Origin: Candidatus Profundicultor aquiphilus
GTDB lineage: Bacteria > Atribacterota > Atribacteria > Atribacterales > Caldatribacteriaceae
DNA: 9,746 nt
Direction: 5' to 3'
Assembly (NCBI GenBank): GCA_013314795.1
Contig: JABUEZ010000065.1
Coordinates: 1-9,746, forward strand
In this document: positions 1 to 7,330 of the stretch, in pieces
Layout of the letters: every line of letters starts with the position of its first letter
How positions within the stretch are numbered: position 1 is the first letter of the stretch
Position numbers and translations under genes: made by a program
Notes under the pieces: model-generated
What the model saw: the letters and a program-made list of their open reading frames with translations, nothing else
Told to the model about the DNA's origin: nothing
The model's database searches: none

Positions 1-2
1 GT

Positions 3-95
3 GAGCTTGACCAGTTAAGAGAAACCCTCCGCCTTGATAAGGCGATACCCCTCTGGAATGAGGGAAGTCACGGGGGAGTGCCTGGTCGTGGGTAA
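3..95 (+). CDS. C-terminal end of an unidentified ORF (partial)
   Basis: An open frame enters from the left edge and ends at TAA 93-95. It encodes about 30 residues containing LDQLRETLRLDKA and ending in HGGVPGRG. I do not recognise the family. The frame is too short to prove coding, and two small hairpins (30-44 and 49-64) lie in the same bases, so it may instead be non-coding. If real, it sits about 50 bases upstream of the small gene that follows and could be its operon partner. Confidence 0.25.
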   Translation, partial: ELDQLRETLRLDKAIPLWNEGSHGGVPGRG

Positions 96-143
96 CCATT
101 GTGGATGGGATCTTTATGTTCCAGGGTACAGTTGCGAGGAGCA

Positions 144-344
144 ATGCAAAAGAGTAATCCCTTGAAAATGACCCCCGTCCAGATTCAAAAGAAGGGTATT
201 GAAGCACTAACGAAGGCCTTAGGACCTGTGGGAATGGCCCGTTTCCTTCGGCAATTTGACTTGGGAAGTGGTGACTATACCCGAGATTGGGAAGAATGGC
301 TCAAAGACTTTACCGTGCATGGTGTGGTAGGAGAAATCGATTAG
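144..344 (+). CDS. Small conserved protein, possibly antitoxin-like
   Basis: This encodes about 66 residues from ATG 144. The core reads TPVQIQKKGIEALTKALGPV, then GMARFLRQFDLGSGDYTRDW. It resembles a widespread family of 60-80 residue bacterial proteins with a G-x-x-x-L-x-x-x-LGPVG-x-x-RFL-x-Q-F...GDYT pattern. Members are often annotated as hypothetical, and I recall them near toxin-antitoxin type genes, but I cannot confirm a partner here. There is no signal peptide or membrane segment. The start is uncertain. ATG 144 has GAGGAG only 2 bases upstream, which is too close. TTG 162 has a weak AAGAG 7 bases upstream. ATG 168 gives the minimal family core, and the frame is open back to TTG 99. 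It appears independent of the glycan operon, which begins about 110 bases later. Confidence 0.6.
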   Translation: MQKSNPLKMTPVQIQKKGIEALTKALGPVGMARFLRQFDLGSGDYTRDWEEWLKDFTVHGVVGEID

Positions 345-455
345 GTATTAGCTCAGGAAAAGGTCCAGCCTGGTGTGCATGGATTCTTTTCCACAGAGTC
401 TTGTAGAGAATCTCCGGAAGAGACCAAATAGGTGGAAATAGGGTGGTAGGAGTAA

Positions 456-1970
456 TTGGGTAGTAAAGGGGAAAGAGAGAAAGAAACTCAGCAGTTTTTT
501 ATTGCAGGGGATGTTTCCTCGGCTGGCCGTTATCGAAAGCTGGCCAAGAATACCCTTATCTTTGCCCTGGGTACCTTGGGGTCAAGGTCCATCGCCTTTT
601 TCATGCTCCCTCTTTATACGAGGCTCCTAACTCAGAAAGACTATGGCATTCTTGATATCTTTCAGACTACAGTAAGCCTCCTTGTTCCTGTGCTTTCGCT
701 TGAAATCGTGGAAGCAGTGTTCCGATTTTCCATGGATGAAGCAAAGGAGGGGGCAAAGAGAATCATTTCGACTGCGTTATTATTTACTTTTTTACTCCTT
801 TTGGCCTCTTTTGGATTAATCCCTATTTTTGCCCGTTTGGAAATTTTCCAGATGTACCTTCCCTATTTCTATGCCATATGGTTTTTGACCGTTCTGCTTG
901 GAGGAGTCAAACAGTACGTCCGGGCCCTGGGACAAGTGAAGATTTTTGCCTGGAGTGATATCCTCTATGTCCTTGTCTTTGCCGGATTTAATGTCATCTT
1001 CATGGTCCTTTTCCACATGGGCCTTCGGGGATACCTTCTCTCTTACGTCCTGGCTCAAATAGTTTCTTTTTTCTTTGTGGCCTCTGCTGGCAGGGTTTTT
1101 TCGAGGCTTTCCTTAAGGTCATTCGATCGGAGATTACTTCGGGATATGCTTGCTTATTCTCTTCCACTTATCCCCAATGCCCTCATGTGGTGGGTGATGA
1201 ACGTTTCTGACCGCTACCTTATCCTTCACTTTCTGGGTCTAGAAGCAAATGGGCTTTATGCTGTAGCCTGCCGTTTCCCGGTGCTCCTCAGCGTGGTTAC
1301 GGGGGTCTTTTTCCCTGCCTGGCAGATATCGGCAGTAGAGGAATTCAACGCGAAAGACCGGAATCAGTATTATGCCGAAATTTTTGCTCTGTGCTCGTCG
1401 GCACTTTTTATTCTCACAGGGGCTGTCTTGCTCTTTCTGCCGGAAGTTACCGGGCTTTTTGTGGCGCCGAATTTTCATGAGGCCTGGAAGTACGTTCCTT
1501 TTCTTCTCTTCGGGACGATTTTTCATGCCTTTGCAAGTTTCCTGGGGACAGTATATCTTGCTTCGAAGGATACCATAGGGGCTCTTTTCACGACTACGCT
1601 TGGAGGCTTAACGAACTTTCTGCTCAATCTTATTTTCATCCACTGGTGGGGTGTTCAGGGGGCTGCCTTCACCACGATGATTGGATTTTTGGTAATCTGG
1701 GGGGCCAGAGTTGCAGACACGAAGAAAATCTGCCCAGTTTGTTTTAATGCCTTGCGTCTATACTTTGCTCTTTGTCTGCTGGGAATCGAAGCCTTGGTGC
1801 TTTTTTGGCATGTTCCTACTGTTATCCGGTTTTTCATTTCTTTTGGTGTCTTTTTTGCTTTAATTGCTCTTGAGAGGCAAAATGTTGTTAGAGTCTTCTC
1901 TTCTGTTAACCAACTAACTTTTGTGGGTAAGAAGGTTGCAAAAAGCATTGGAAGAAAGGGGGTTATATAG
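456..1970 (+). CDS. Wzx-type polysaccharide/O-unit flippase
   Basis: This is an integral inner-membrane protein of 504 residues. It is very hydrophobic, with about 12-14 predicted membrane segments, the usual size for the polysaccharide biosynthesis/MVF (MATE-like) flippase families. The N-terminal signature is typical: KLAKNTLIFALG, then a glycine/serine helix and MLPLYTRLLTQKDYGILD at about residues 28-65. The family moves undecaprenyl-linked repeat units from the cytoplasmic to the periplasmic face. The TTG start at 456 has AGGAG at 448-452, which is close spacing. About 25 polar residues precede the conserved region, so the true start could be slightly downstream. It is the first gene of the glycan operon, and its stop is one base before the next proposed start. 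Base composition is richer in GC than the next two genes. Transport substrate is inferred only from the neighbouring genes. Confidence 0.88.
   Translation: MGSKGEREKETQQFFIAGDVSSAGRYRKLAKNTLIFALGTLGSRSIAFFMLPLYTRLLTQKDYGILDIFQTTVSLLVPVLSLEIVEAVFRFSMDEAKEGAKRIISTALLFTFLLLLASFGLIPIFARLEIFQMYLPYFYAIWFLTVLLGGVKQYVRALGQVKIFAWSDILYVLVFAGFNVIFMVLFHMGLRGYLLSYVLAQIVSFFFVASAGRVFSRLSLRSFDRRLLRDMLAYSLPLIPNALMWWVMNVSDRYLILHFLGLEANGLYAVACRFPVLLSVVTGVFFPAWQISAVEEFNAKDRNQYYAEIFALCSSALFILTGAVLLFLPEVTGLFVAPNFHEAWKYVPFLLFGTIFHAFASFLGTVYLASKDTIGALFTTTLGGLTNFLLNLIFIHWWGVQGAAFTTMIGFLVIWGARVADTKKICPVCFNALRLYFALCLLGIEALVLFWHVPTVIRFFISFGVFFALIALERQNVVRVFSSVNQLTFVGKKVAKSIGRKGVI
1956..1962 (+). promoter_or_regulatory. 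Ribosome binding site deciding the start of the glycerophosphotransferase-like gene
   Basis: AAGGGGG lies inside the last codons of the flippase gene, 9 bases before TTG 1972. It favours initiation at 1972, immediately after the flippase stop at 1968-1970, over the longer frame from TTG 1921, which would overlap the flippase by 50 bases. Confidence 0.5.
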
Positions 1971-1971
1971 C

Positions 1972-3150
1972 TTGATATTGAAAAACTTAGCGCAGTGGGC
2001 TATGGATAGATTCCTTGCCCTCGTGACAGACATAGAGGAGGGGAAAATACTCCTTTGTTACACTACTTATAGTGGGTCAAATACCATTGCTCTATACAAA
2101 TTGGCTCCTGAAAGTGTACAAAAGCATTATAGATTAGTCCTGCACAAAATTTGGGGAGGAGATTTGGAAAACCTTTCGTTTCTGCAACGCCTAAAGTACT
2201 ATGCTAAAATGAGAACAATGGTGTTTTCTTCGCAATGTGTGGTTACAACCCACGGACCATTTAGGTTTTTGAAAAAGAAGGGGTCTGTTGCTGTTGAAGC
2301 CTGGCATGGTTTTCCCCTTAAGGCGATGGGTTTTATGGAGGTAAATCCCAAAGGACGTGTATATGCTCACTGGGCGAAATGCGTTGATTTTATTCTTTCC
2401 TACTCAACTTTTTACAGTACCTTAATGAACGCCTGTATAGGATGTCGAACAAAGCAATATGTAGTTACCGGCATGCCACGAAACGACTTCCTCTTTAAAA
2501 GTAGGGGCAAAGAACTTCTTGAAAAACTGGCGAGAAGGGATTTAAAAGATTGCAAGATTGCCTTTTACTTACCGACTTTCAGGGAGCATAAAGTCTCAAA
2601 CGATGTGGATGTGGAAGGAGAAAAACTTTCGCAAAATATCTTCAGGTTGCAAGATTTTTCTTGGAAAGCGTTGGTTGATTTCTTGGAAAAGCATAGAATT
2701 CAGCTTGTTTTCAAGCCACATCCATTTGAGGCACAGATTTTGAAAAACCTTCCAATTCCCTCGCAGATTTTGCTTCTTACTGAAGAAATGCTAGAAGAAG
2801 AAAAGATCGATCTGTATGAACTCCTGAACTCGGCCGATGTGCTTATAACGGATTACTCTTCGGTTTATTTTGACTACTTGCTCTTGGATAGGCCTATCAT
2901 ATTTATCCCAACGGATCTTACGCTTTACAAAAAGCGGAGGGGGTTACTTCTGGAACCCTATGATTTTTGGACACCTGGACCGAAGGTTTATTCCTATCAG
3001 GATTTGGAAAAAGAGATTTTGGAGGTTTTGGATGGTAGGGATAATTATAAGGACCAGCGCAAGATAGTGAGAAACATTGTTCACCTTTATCAGGATGGGC
3101 AATCAACCGAGAGGGTTTGGTCTTTTCTCACTGAAATATTGGAGAAATAA
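1972..3150 (+). CDS. CDP-glycerol glycerophosphotransferase family protein (TagF/TagB-like)
   Basis: This encodes 392 residues from TTG 1972; the frame is open back to 1921. The family transfers glycerol-phosphate, ribitol-phosphate or related phospho-alcohols from a CDP donor to a lipid-linked glycan or teichoic acid chain. Members are GT-B fold enzymes at the inner membrane. The ordered family motifs are visible: EAWHGFPLKAMG at about residues 109-120, GMPRNDFLF near 167-175, YLPTFRE near 200, KPHP near 248-251, and LITDYSSVYFDY near 290-301 followed by DRPIIF. The histidines of the WHG and KPHP motifs match those implicated in catalysis and CDP binding in characterised members. The N-terminus lacks the extra glycosyltransferase domain found in some larger TagF proteins. 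The nucleotidyltransferase gene follows 15 bases downstream, suggesting donor synthesis and transfer are encoded together. Which alcohol is transferred cannot be read from sequence. The coding sequence is AT-richer than the flippase gene. Confidence 0.87.
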   Translation: MILKNLAQWAMDRFLALVTDIEEGKILLCYTTYSGSNTIALYKLAPESVQKHYRLVLHKIWGGDLENLSFLQRLKYYAKMRTMVFSSQCVVTTHGPFRFLKKKGSVAVEAWHGFPLKAMGFMEVNPKGRVYAHWAKCVDFILSYSTFYSTLMNACIGCRTKQYVVTGMPRNDFLFKSRGKELLEKLARRDLKDCKIAFYLPTFREHKVSNDVDVEGEKLSQNIFRLQDFSWKALVDFLEKHRIQLVFKPHPFEAQILKNLPIPSQILLLTEEMLEEEKIDLYELLNSADVLITDYSSVYFDYLLLDRPIIFIPTDLTLYKKRRGLLLEPYDFWTPGPKVYSYQDLEKEILEVLDGRDNYKDQRKIVRNIVHLYQDGQSTERVWSFLTEILEK

Positions 3151-3157
3151 GGAGGTG
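3151..3157 (+). promoter_or_regulatory. Strong ribosome binding site
   Basis: GGAGGTG starts directly after the stop of the preceding gene and lies 8 bases before ATG 3166. It is the best Shine-Dalgarno match in the window and fixes the nucleotidyltransferase start. Confidence 0.75.
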
Positions 3158-3165
3158 GGCACCCT

Positions 3166-3864
3166 ATGAAAGCAATTATTCTAATGGCGGGGGTCGGGAG
3201 TAGGCTTGGTAGAAGCTTACCCAAGTGTTTGCTGGAATTACCAAATGGAGAAACTATTCTTGGCAGACAAACTCGGCTTCTTAAGCCCTATTGTAGTGAG
3301 ATTATTGGAGTGGTTGGGTTTAAAAAAGAAATAATAATGGAAATGTACCCAAAAATTTTGTACGTCTATAACCCTTCTTTCATCCAGACCAACACCGCCA
3401 AGAGTCTCCTTGTGGCCATGGAAAGCGTTGCTGCAGATGATATTCTCTGGTTAAATGGCGATGTTGTTTTCACTGAAATTGCCCTTCAGAAATTGTTAAA
3501 AACTCCTGGTAATGCTATTGGTGTTGAATTTCGGACGGTAGGGGAGGAGGAGATCAAATTCACTTTAGATTCTGAGGGATACGTTCGAGAGATATCGAAG
3601 ACCGTTAAGGGCGGGTTAGGCGAGGCAATAGGAATAAACAAGGTTGATAGAGAAACTTTTGAGGGGTTTAAAATGGCTTTAGAAAAGTGTGATAACAGCG
3701 ATTATTTTGAAAGGGCTATAGAGCTTTGTGCAAGAAATGGTCTAAGATTTAAGGCGGTAGATATTGGCCAGGAGCAGTGCGTTGAAGTCGACTTCATCGA
3801 GGATCTTGATCGTGCCTGGAGGATTGTTGGGGATAATTGTAATTCTACTGGTGATTCATGCTGA
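3166..3864 (+). CDS. Sugar/alcohol-phosphate nucleotidyltransferase (LicC-like)
   Basis: This is a 232-residue cytoplasmic enzyme, a normal length for a single-domain nucleotidyltransferase. The N-terminal loop AGVGSRLGRSLPKCL (residues 8-22) carries the G-x-G-x-R...PK nucleotide-binding signature. NPSFIQTNTAKSLLVAM (about 69-85) and WLNGDVVF (95-102, with Asp99 as the probable metal ligand) match the phosphocholine cytidylyltransferase-like group. VDFIEDLDRA (about 208-217) supplies the C-terminal aspartate that usually completes the metal site. The family couples CTP or another NTP to a phosphorylated small alcohol or sugar and releases pyrophosphate. Placed 15 bases after a CDP-alcohol phosphotransferase-like gene, it most plausibly makes that enzyme's CDP donor. 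This is inference; choline, glycerol, ribitol, inositol or a sugar phosphate are all possible. The gene is markedly AT-rich. Confidence 0.83.
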   Translation: MKAIILMAGVGSRLGRSLPKCLLELPNGETILGRQTRLLKPYCSEIIGVVGFKKEIIMEMYPKILYVYNPSFIQTNTAKSLLVAMESVAADDILWLNGDVVFTEIALQKLLKTPGNAIGVEFRTVGEEEIKFTLDSEGYVREISKTVKGGLGEAIGINKVDRETFEGFKMALEKCDNSDYFERAIELCARNGLRFKAVDIGQEQCVEVDFIEDLDRAWRIVGDNCNSTGDSC

Positions 3865-3883
3865 GGAGGGAGTGTAGTCTCTA

Positions 3884-4900
3884 ATGATTTTCCATAAGCT
3901 TTCCTGGCGAATAGCTCTGCTGCAAAAGGCTGTTCTTCTCGGGAGAATGGCTGATTGGAGGGGCATTCTAAAAGACATCTGTTCCTTCCACAAAAAATCC
4001 AGAAGGTCTACATCGTCCGTCCCCATCCCGGTTCTCCTTGATGAAGAAAATGGCTTTGGTCTTTACCAGGTTGCTGACAGGAAGGTGTATTTTCTCCTCT
4101 CTTTTCATCCTTCTCTTTTGGGAGACATGTATCATGAAATCTTCATCCAAAAGGTATACGAATGGGGACCATGTGCCATTAGCCCCGGTGACTGGGTCAT
4201 TGATGCCGGAGCCTGTGAAGGGTTCTTTTCTCTTTATGCCCTGGAAAAAAGGGCCAATGTCCTCGCTTTTGAACCCATTCCAGAAATTGCTCAGGCTCTG
4301 GAAAAGACCCTTGCAGAATTCATTGCTCAAGGAAGGGCAAAGGTCTTCCCTATGGGGTTGGGCAAAGAGCGAGAGGAGAAAACCATGTTTGTCCTTAAAG
4401 ATTGGGTAGCAGGTAGTGCTTTTTCAGTAGAGAAAATGAATTTTCATGGCCATGATTTTGCTTCGTCTCAAAAACAAACTCTTCAAATCACTTCCCTTGA
4501 TGCGCTTTTTTCAAGCAGTTCTTTACCTCCTATTTCTTTCATCAAAGCCGATGTCGAAGGCTATGAACGCGAACTCCCTCTTGGGGCAAAGGAAACCATC
4601 TGCCGTTACCATCCCAAATTATCCATCTGTACCTACCACCTTCCCGATGACTGGCGGGTGATTCCAGGGATTATTGTTTGCCTTTGTCGTTTTCCCTCTT
4701 GTCATTGCGAGCCGCAAAGTGGCGAAGCAATCTCAAAAGATTATCAGATTTCCCTGGAAAACGACGAATTAACCCTTGGAATGACAAAACAAAGGGGTCA
4801 TTCCGAAGAACAAAGCGATGAAGGAATCTCGCAGGTACGTTTCAAGAGAGAGTACAAACTAAAGTTCAGCGGACTTTTTGACCATGTGTATGGGTGGTGA
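3884..4900 (+). CDS. FkbM family SAM-dependent methyltransferase carrying an in-frame repeat insertion
   Basis: This encodes 338 residues. The SAM-binding motif VIDAGACEGFFSLYAL lies at residues 105-120, the acidic end of the next strand is AFEPIPE (128-134), and FIKADVEGYE (219-228) is the FkbM signature after the substrate-binding segment. The usual late motif LSICTYHLPDD is at 246-256. Members O-methylate sugars or other small substrates and often occur in glycan clusters. The start ATG 3884 has GAGGAGGG at 3863-3870, a long 13-base spacing. Residues about 273-316 do not belong to the family: they are the translation of a GTCATTGCGAG-type palindromic repeat (4701-4832). The expected C-terminal tail, REYKLKFSGLFDHVYGW, resumes after it. 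Without the insert the protein would be about 288 residues, close to the family norm. The core motifs lie upstream, so activity may survive. The gene is GC-richer than its neighbours on both sides. Confidence 0.85.
   Translation: MIFHKLSWRIALLQKAVLLGRMADWRGILKDICSFHKKSRRSTSSVPIPVLLDEENGFGLYQVADRKVYFLLSFHPSLLGDMYHEIFIQKVYEWGPCAISPGDWVIDAGACEGFFSLYALEKRANVLAFEPIPEIAQALEKTLAEFIAQGRAKVFPMGLGKEREEKTMFVLKDWVAGSAFSVEKMNFHGHDFASSQKQTLQITSLDALFSSSSLPPISFIKADVEGYERELPLGAKETICRYHPKLSICTYHLPDDWRVIPGIIVCLCRFPSCHCEPQSGEAISKDYQISLENDELTLGMTKQRGHSEEQSDEGISQVRFKREYKLKFSGLFDHVYGW
4701..4832 (+). repeat. Palindromic repeat element inserted in-frame in the methyltransferase gene
   Basis: It begins GTCATTGCGAG at 4701 and runs through GGCGAAGCAATCTC (4721-4734). 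A reverse arm ends at GGAATGAC (4778-4785), and a further forward arm starts GTCATTCCGAAG at 4797 and ends near GAATCTCGC (4824-4832). The arms match the GTCATYGC... / GATTGCTTC...GCAATGAC family found at 8671-9092. CGTTT flanks the segment at 4688-4692 and 4838-4842, exactly 150 bases apart and in the same reading phase. This is a possible target-site duplication. There is no stop codon in the coding frame. Confidence 0.8.
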
Positions 4901-4904
4901 AGGC

Positions 4905-6155
4905 ATGAAAGTTGCAATTTTAATGCCGACTTTTAACGATGCATCGTGTATTGCTTCTGCAATCGAAAGCGTTATTAAGCGGAGTTATTCTGACTGGGAA
5001 CTTCTTATATTTGACGATGCTTCGGAAGATGATACAAAAAGTGTGGTCCTTCGCTTTGAGAAAGACCCAAGAATTCGATACTTTAGGGGTGAGTGTAATC
5101 AAGATCAGCTAAATGCGCTTTACCAGCTCATTCCGTATGTAACGGGTGAGGTGGTGACACTTCTGCACTCTGATAATATGTTTAGGGATGAAAACGTGCT
5201 TGAGAGAATCATCAAGTATTTTAAGAATGATGAAAATCTGGAAGGAGTTTACGCAGATCTTCTATTGGTAGATAATGTTGGGAACTTTAAAGGTTTTTTA
5301 AAAAGTTCGAGTTTCCTGGGCGAAAAAACTATTATGAGCGCTTTTTTAGCGCTAGGGGCCAATCTCGTTAACGACGTTTTTTGCGTGCGAAAAAAAACTT
5401 TCTTGAATCATGTTGTAAAAAACTACGTTTTGTGGAATACGTTTTATTGGCTCAAGTTTGAAAATAGGGGGTTAGGAGTTCTTAATCTTCTGAAAGTCGA
5501 GCCCTGGTACCAGTACAGGATTGGTGACAACTATTTGACAATGCCTCGTGAGACAAGGCGAGCCTTTGTTCTTAGTGGGTGTTACAGAACCTTAGTAGAA
5601 TTGAGTCGTTATTACTGCGTTAATTGGAATTTCTCCTTTGTACACCGTTTACCTAAGGTTCGTGGGCTAATGCCGAAGTTTCCTGGCGCTTTTATTGTGC
5701 GTGTTAGTGACTCACTGAAAGCTTTGTTCTCGGCAATGGAGAGGAATTCTCTTTTGTTGAGGAGATTGTTAGCTTCTTATAAGATAACGAATTCTACACT
5801 TCGCAGACTTTTTGAGGGACCCATTGAGTATATGATTTGCGTGAGGCACAATAAAACAATAGCTGATGTAAAATCTGTAGATTTAGAAAACCAAGAAGTT
5901 TTATTTGGGAAAGATGCAAGGCTTTATTACGAAAGAGTGCTTTCAGAAGGTGCTATTATCCCGCCGCTTTACCGTTTCCTGCTAACGAGCACAAAAGAGA
6001 TACGCGCCGTGCGTGTTAGTGGCTTAGAGGATGTTAAATCTATGAGAAATGTCTTGAGGTTTCTTAACCTACCCTTGCCAATCCTTGTAGGAAATGAAGA
6101 GAATGAACCCGAGAGTCTTTTGAGAGGTTTTCAGAGGCGATTTTTATGGGAATAA
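4905..6155 (+). CDS. Family 2 glycosyltransferase
   Basis: This encodes 416 residues from ATG 4905, four bases after the methyltransferase stop, with GGTGGTGA just upstream. A TTG at 4878 would add nine residues and overlap that gene. The GT-A fold is clear: KVAILMPTFNDASCIASAI (2-20), LLIFDDASEDDT (33-44) with the nucleotide-binding aspartates, and LLHSDNMF (86-93) in place of the usual D-x-D metal motif. Family members transfer a sugar from a nucleotide-sugar to a lipid-linked acceptor at the cytoplasmic membrane face. The catalytic domain ends near residue 220. The remaining 190 or so residues are not a region I recognise; they contain no obvious transmembrane helix and may bind the acceptor or a partner protein. 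The coding sequence is AT-rich compared with the preceding gene. The stop overlaps the next start. Donor and acceptor are unknown. Confidence 0.85.
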   Translation: MKVAILMPTFNDASCIASAIESVIKRSYSDWELLIFDDASEDDTKSVVLRFEKDPRIRYFRGECNQDQLNALYQLIPYVTGEVVTLLHSDNMFRDENVLERIIKYFKNDENLEGVYADLLLVDNVGNFKGFLKSSSFLGEKTIMSAFLALGANLVNDVFCVRKKTFLNHVVKNYVLWNTFYWLKFENRGLGVLNLLKVEPWYQYRIGDNYLTMPRETRRAFVLSGCYRTLVELSRYYCVNWNFSFVHRLPKVRGLMPKFPGAFIVRVSDSLKALFSAMERNSLLLRRLLASYKITNSTLRRLFEGPIEYMICVRHNKTIADVKSVDLENQEVLFGKDARLYYERVLSEGAIIPPLYRFLLTSTKEIRAVRVSGLEDVKSMRNVLRFLNLPLPILVGNEENEPESLLRGFQRRFLWE

Positions 6156-7330
6156 AATCAGGATGTGTTTTAAAGCGAGTCCTGGTTACTGTTTTCTTTC
6201 CAAAGCATGTGGGAGGACTTCAAACCCACTTTGATCTTCTTATTCAAAACCTGCCAAGCACTGGGTTGGAAGTTGTTCCCTTGCAACGGAACGGTGTCCG
6301 CTTAAACTTTGGAAGAAAGGCCTTGTATGCCATTCGATCTGGACTCAGCCGTGAGCGAGCTACTGCCCAATGGATTAGTCAGCAAATACCTGCCTTTTCT
6401 GGCTTACTTCACAGAGCTATTTTGGAAAAAAGGGTGGAACTTTTGCACTGTCATGACGTTTTTTCGGCTTATTGTGTACAGGATGTGAACTTGCCATTGG
6501 TTCTGACCATACATGGCCCCTTGCATCTTGAATATAAAATGCTGGGATGGAAAAACGGGAAAGCCTTGCAGTGGGTTTATTCAGTGGAAAAGTCCTCGTA
6601 TGAACGTGCTGATGAAATCGTCACCGTCGATAGTGGGTTGAAAGACTATGTTGTTCGCGAATTTGGCATAGATCCTGAAAAAATTCATATAGTGAGAAAC
6701 GCCGTTGATGTTGAAAAGGTGCTTTCTCTTTCGCAAAAGAGTTGTGGCCTCTGTGGGGAAATGAAGGCACCCTTTGCTTTAGTCCCGCGAAGACTTGTTC
6801 CTAAAAACGGTGTTGCGGTTGCTGTGAATGCTATGCGTTTTCTGAAAGAACAACCTTTTAAGTTAGTTATCGCTGGTGACGGTCCCGAGAGAAACAGGAT
6901 AATTTCCTTGCTAAGAAAGTATGACTTGGAGGGCAAAGTAGTCCTTCTCGGAGAGGTTCCAAATGAGGAGGTTCTTTCCCTTATGAGACAGTCATTTGCA
7001 GTTGTCGTTCCTTCAGTCCCAAGTGAGGGGGTTATTGAAGCTACGTCTTTAGCTGCGTTGGAAGCCATGGCACTTGGTAAGGTTGTTGTAGCATCGAATA
7101 TTGGTGGTCTACGTGAATTGATCGATGATAGTATCGATGGCTTCTTGTTTGAGGCGGGAAACGAAAATTATTTAGCCAATATTTTAACAAAAGTTTTTGA
7201 GGACGAGCAATTGAGGAATTACATTGGCTCCAATGCCCAAAGAAAGGTTTTGGCAGATTATGTGACGCAGGCGTGGTTACATAAAATCTTAGAAGTTTAT
7301 AGAGAGGCTTATGAGCGATTTGATAGATAG
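6146..7330 (+). CDS. Family 4 glycosyltransferase
   Basis: This encodes 394 residues from ATG 6146, overlapping the preceding gene by 10 bases, with AGAGGCGA about 5 bases upstream of the ATG. The GT-B fold landmarks occur in order: PKHVGGLQTHF (19-29), LLHCHDVFSAY, VLTIHGP, IVTVDSGLKDYV before the IHIVRNAVD linker, LVIAGDGPE, VVLLGEV, then PSVPSEGVIEATSLAALEAMALGKVVVAS. The E-x7-E catalytic/nucleotide-binding motif is Glu298...Glu306. The family consists of retaining transferases working at the cytoplasmic face of the membrane, typically adding mannose, glucose, GlcNAc or related sugars. The length is normal for a single complete enzyme. It is translationally coupled by overlap to both neighbours, so it belongs to the same operon. 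The sugar specificity cannot be assigned. Confidence 0.88.
   Translation: MGIKSGCVLKRVLVTVFFPKHVGGLQTHFDLLIQNLPSTGLEVVPLQRNGVRLNFGRKALYAIRSGLSRERATAQWISQQIPAFSGLLHRAILEKRVELLHCHDVFSAYCVQDVNLPLVLTIHGPLHLEYKMLGWKNGKALQWVYSVEKSSYERADEIVTVDSGLKDYVVREFGIDPEKIHIVRNAVDVEKVLSLSQKSCGLCGEMKAPFALVPRRLVPKNGVAVAVNAMRFLKEQPFKLVIAGDGPERNRIISLLRKYDLEGKVVLLGEVPNEEVLSLMRQSFAVVVPSVPSEGVIEATSLAALEAMALGKVVVASNIGGLRELIDDSIDGFLFEAGNENYLANILTKVFEDEQLRNYIGSNAQRKVLADYVTQAWLHKILEVYREAYERFDR

Noticed and set aside
30..64. Two small hairpins (CGCCTT/AAGGCG and CCCTC/GAGGG) as a structured RNA or intron end
   Set aside because: The stems are short (6 and 5 pairs) and overlap a plausible coding tail. There is no conserved motif I can recognise and no T-tract for a terminator.
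1921..1971. Longer start for the glycerophosphotransferase-like gene at TTG 1921
   Set aside because: It would overlap the flippase by 50 bases, whereas TTG 1972 lies just after the flippase stop and has AAGGGGG at suitable spacing.
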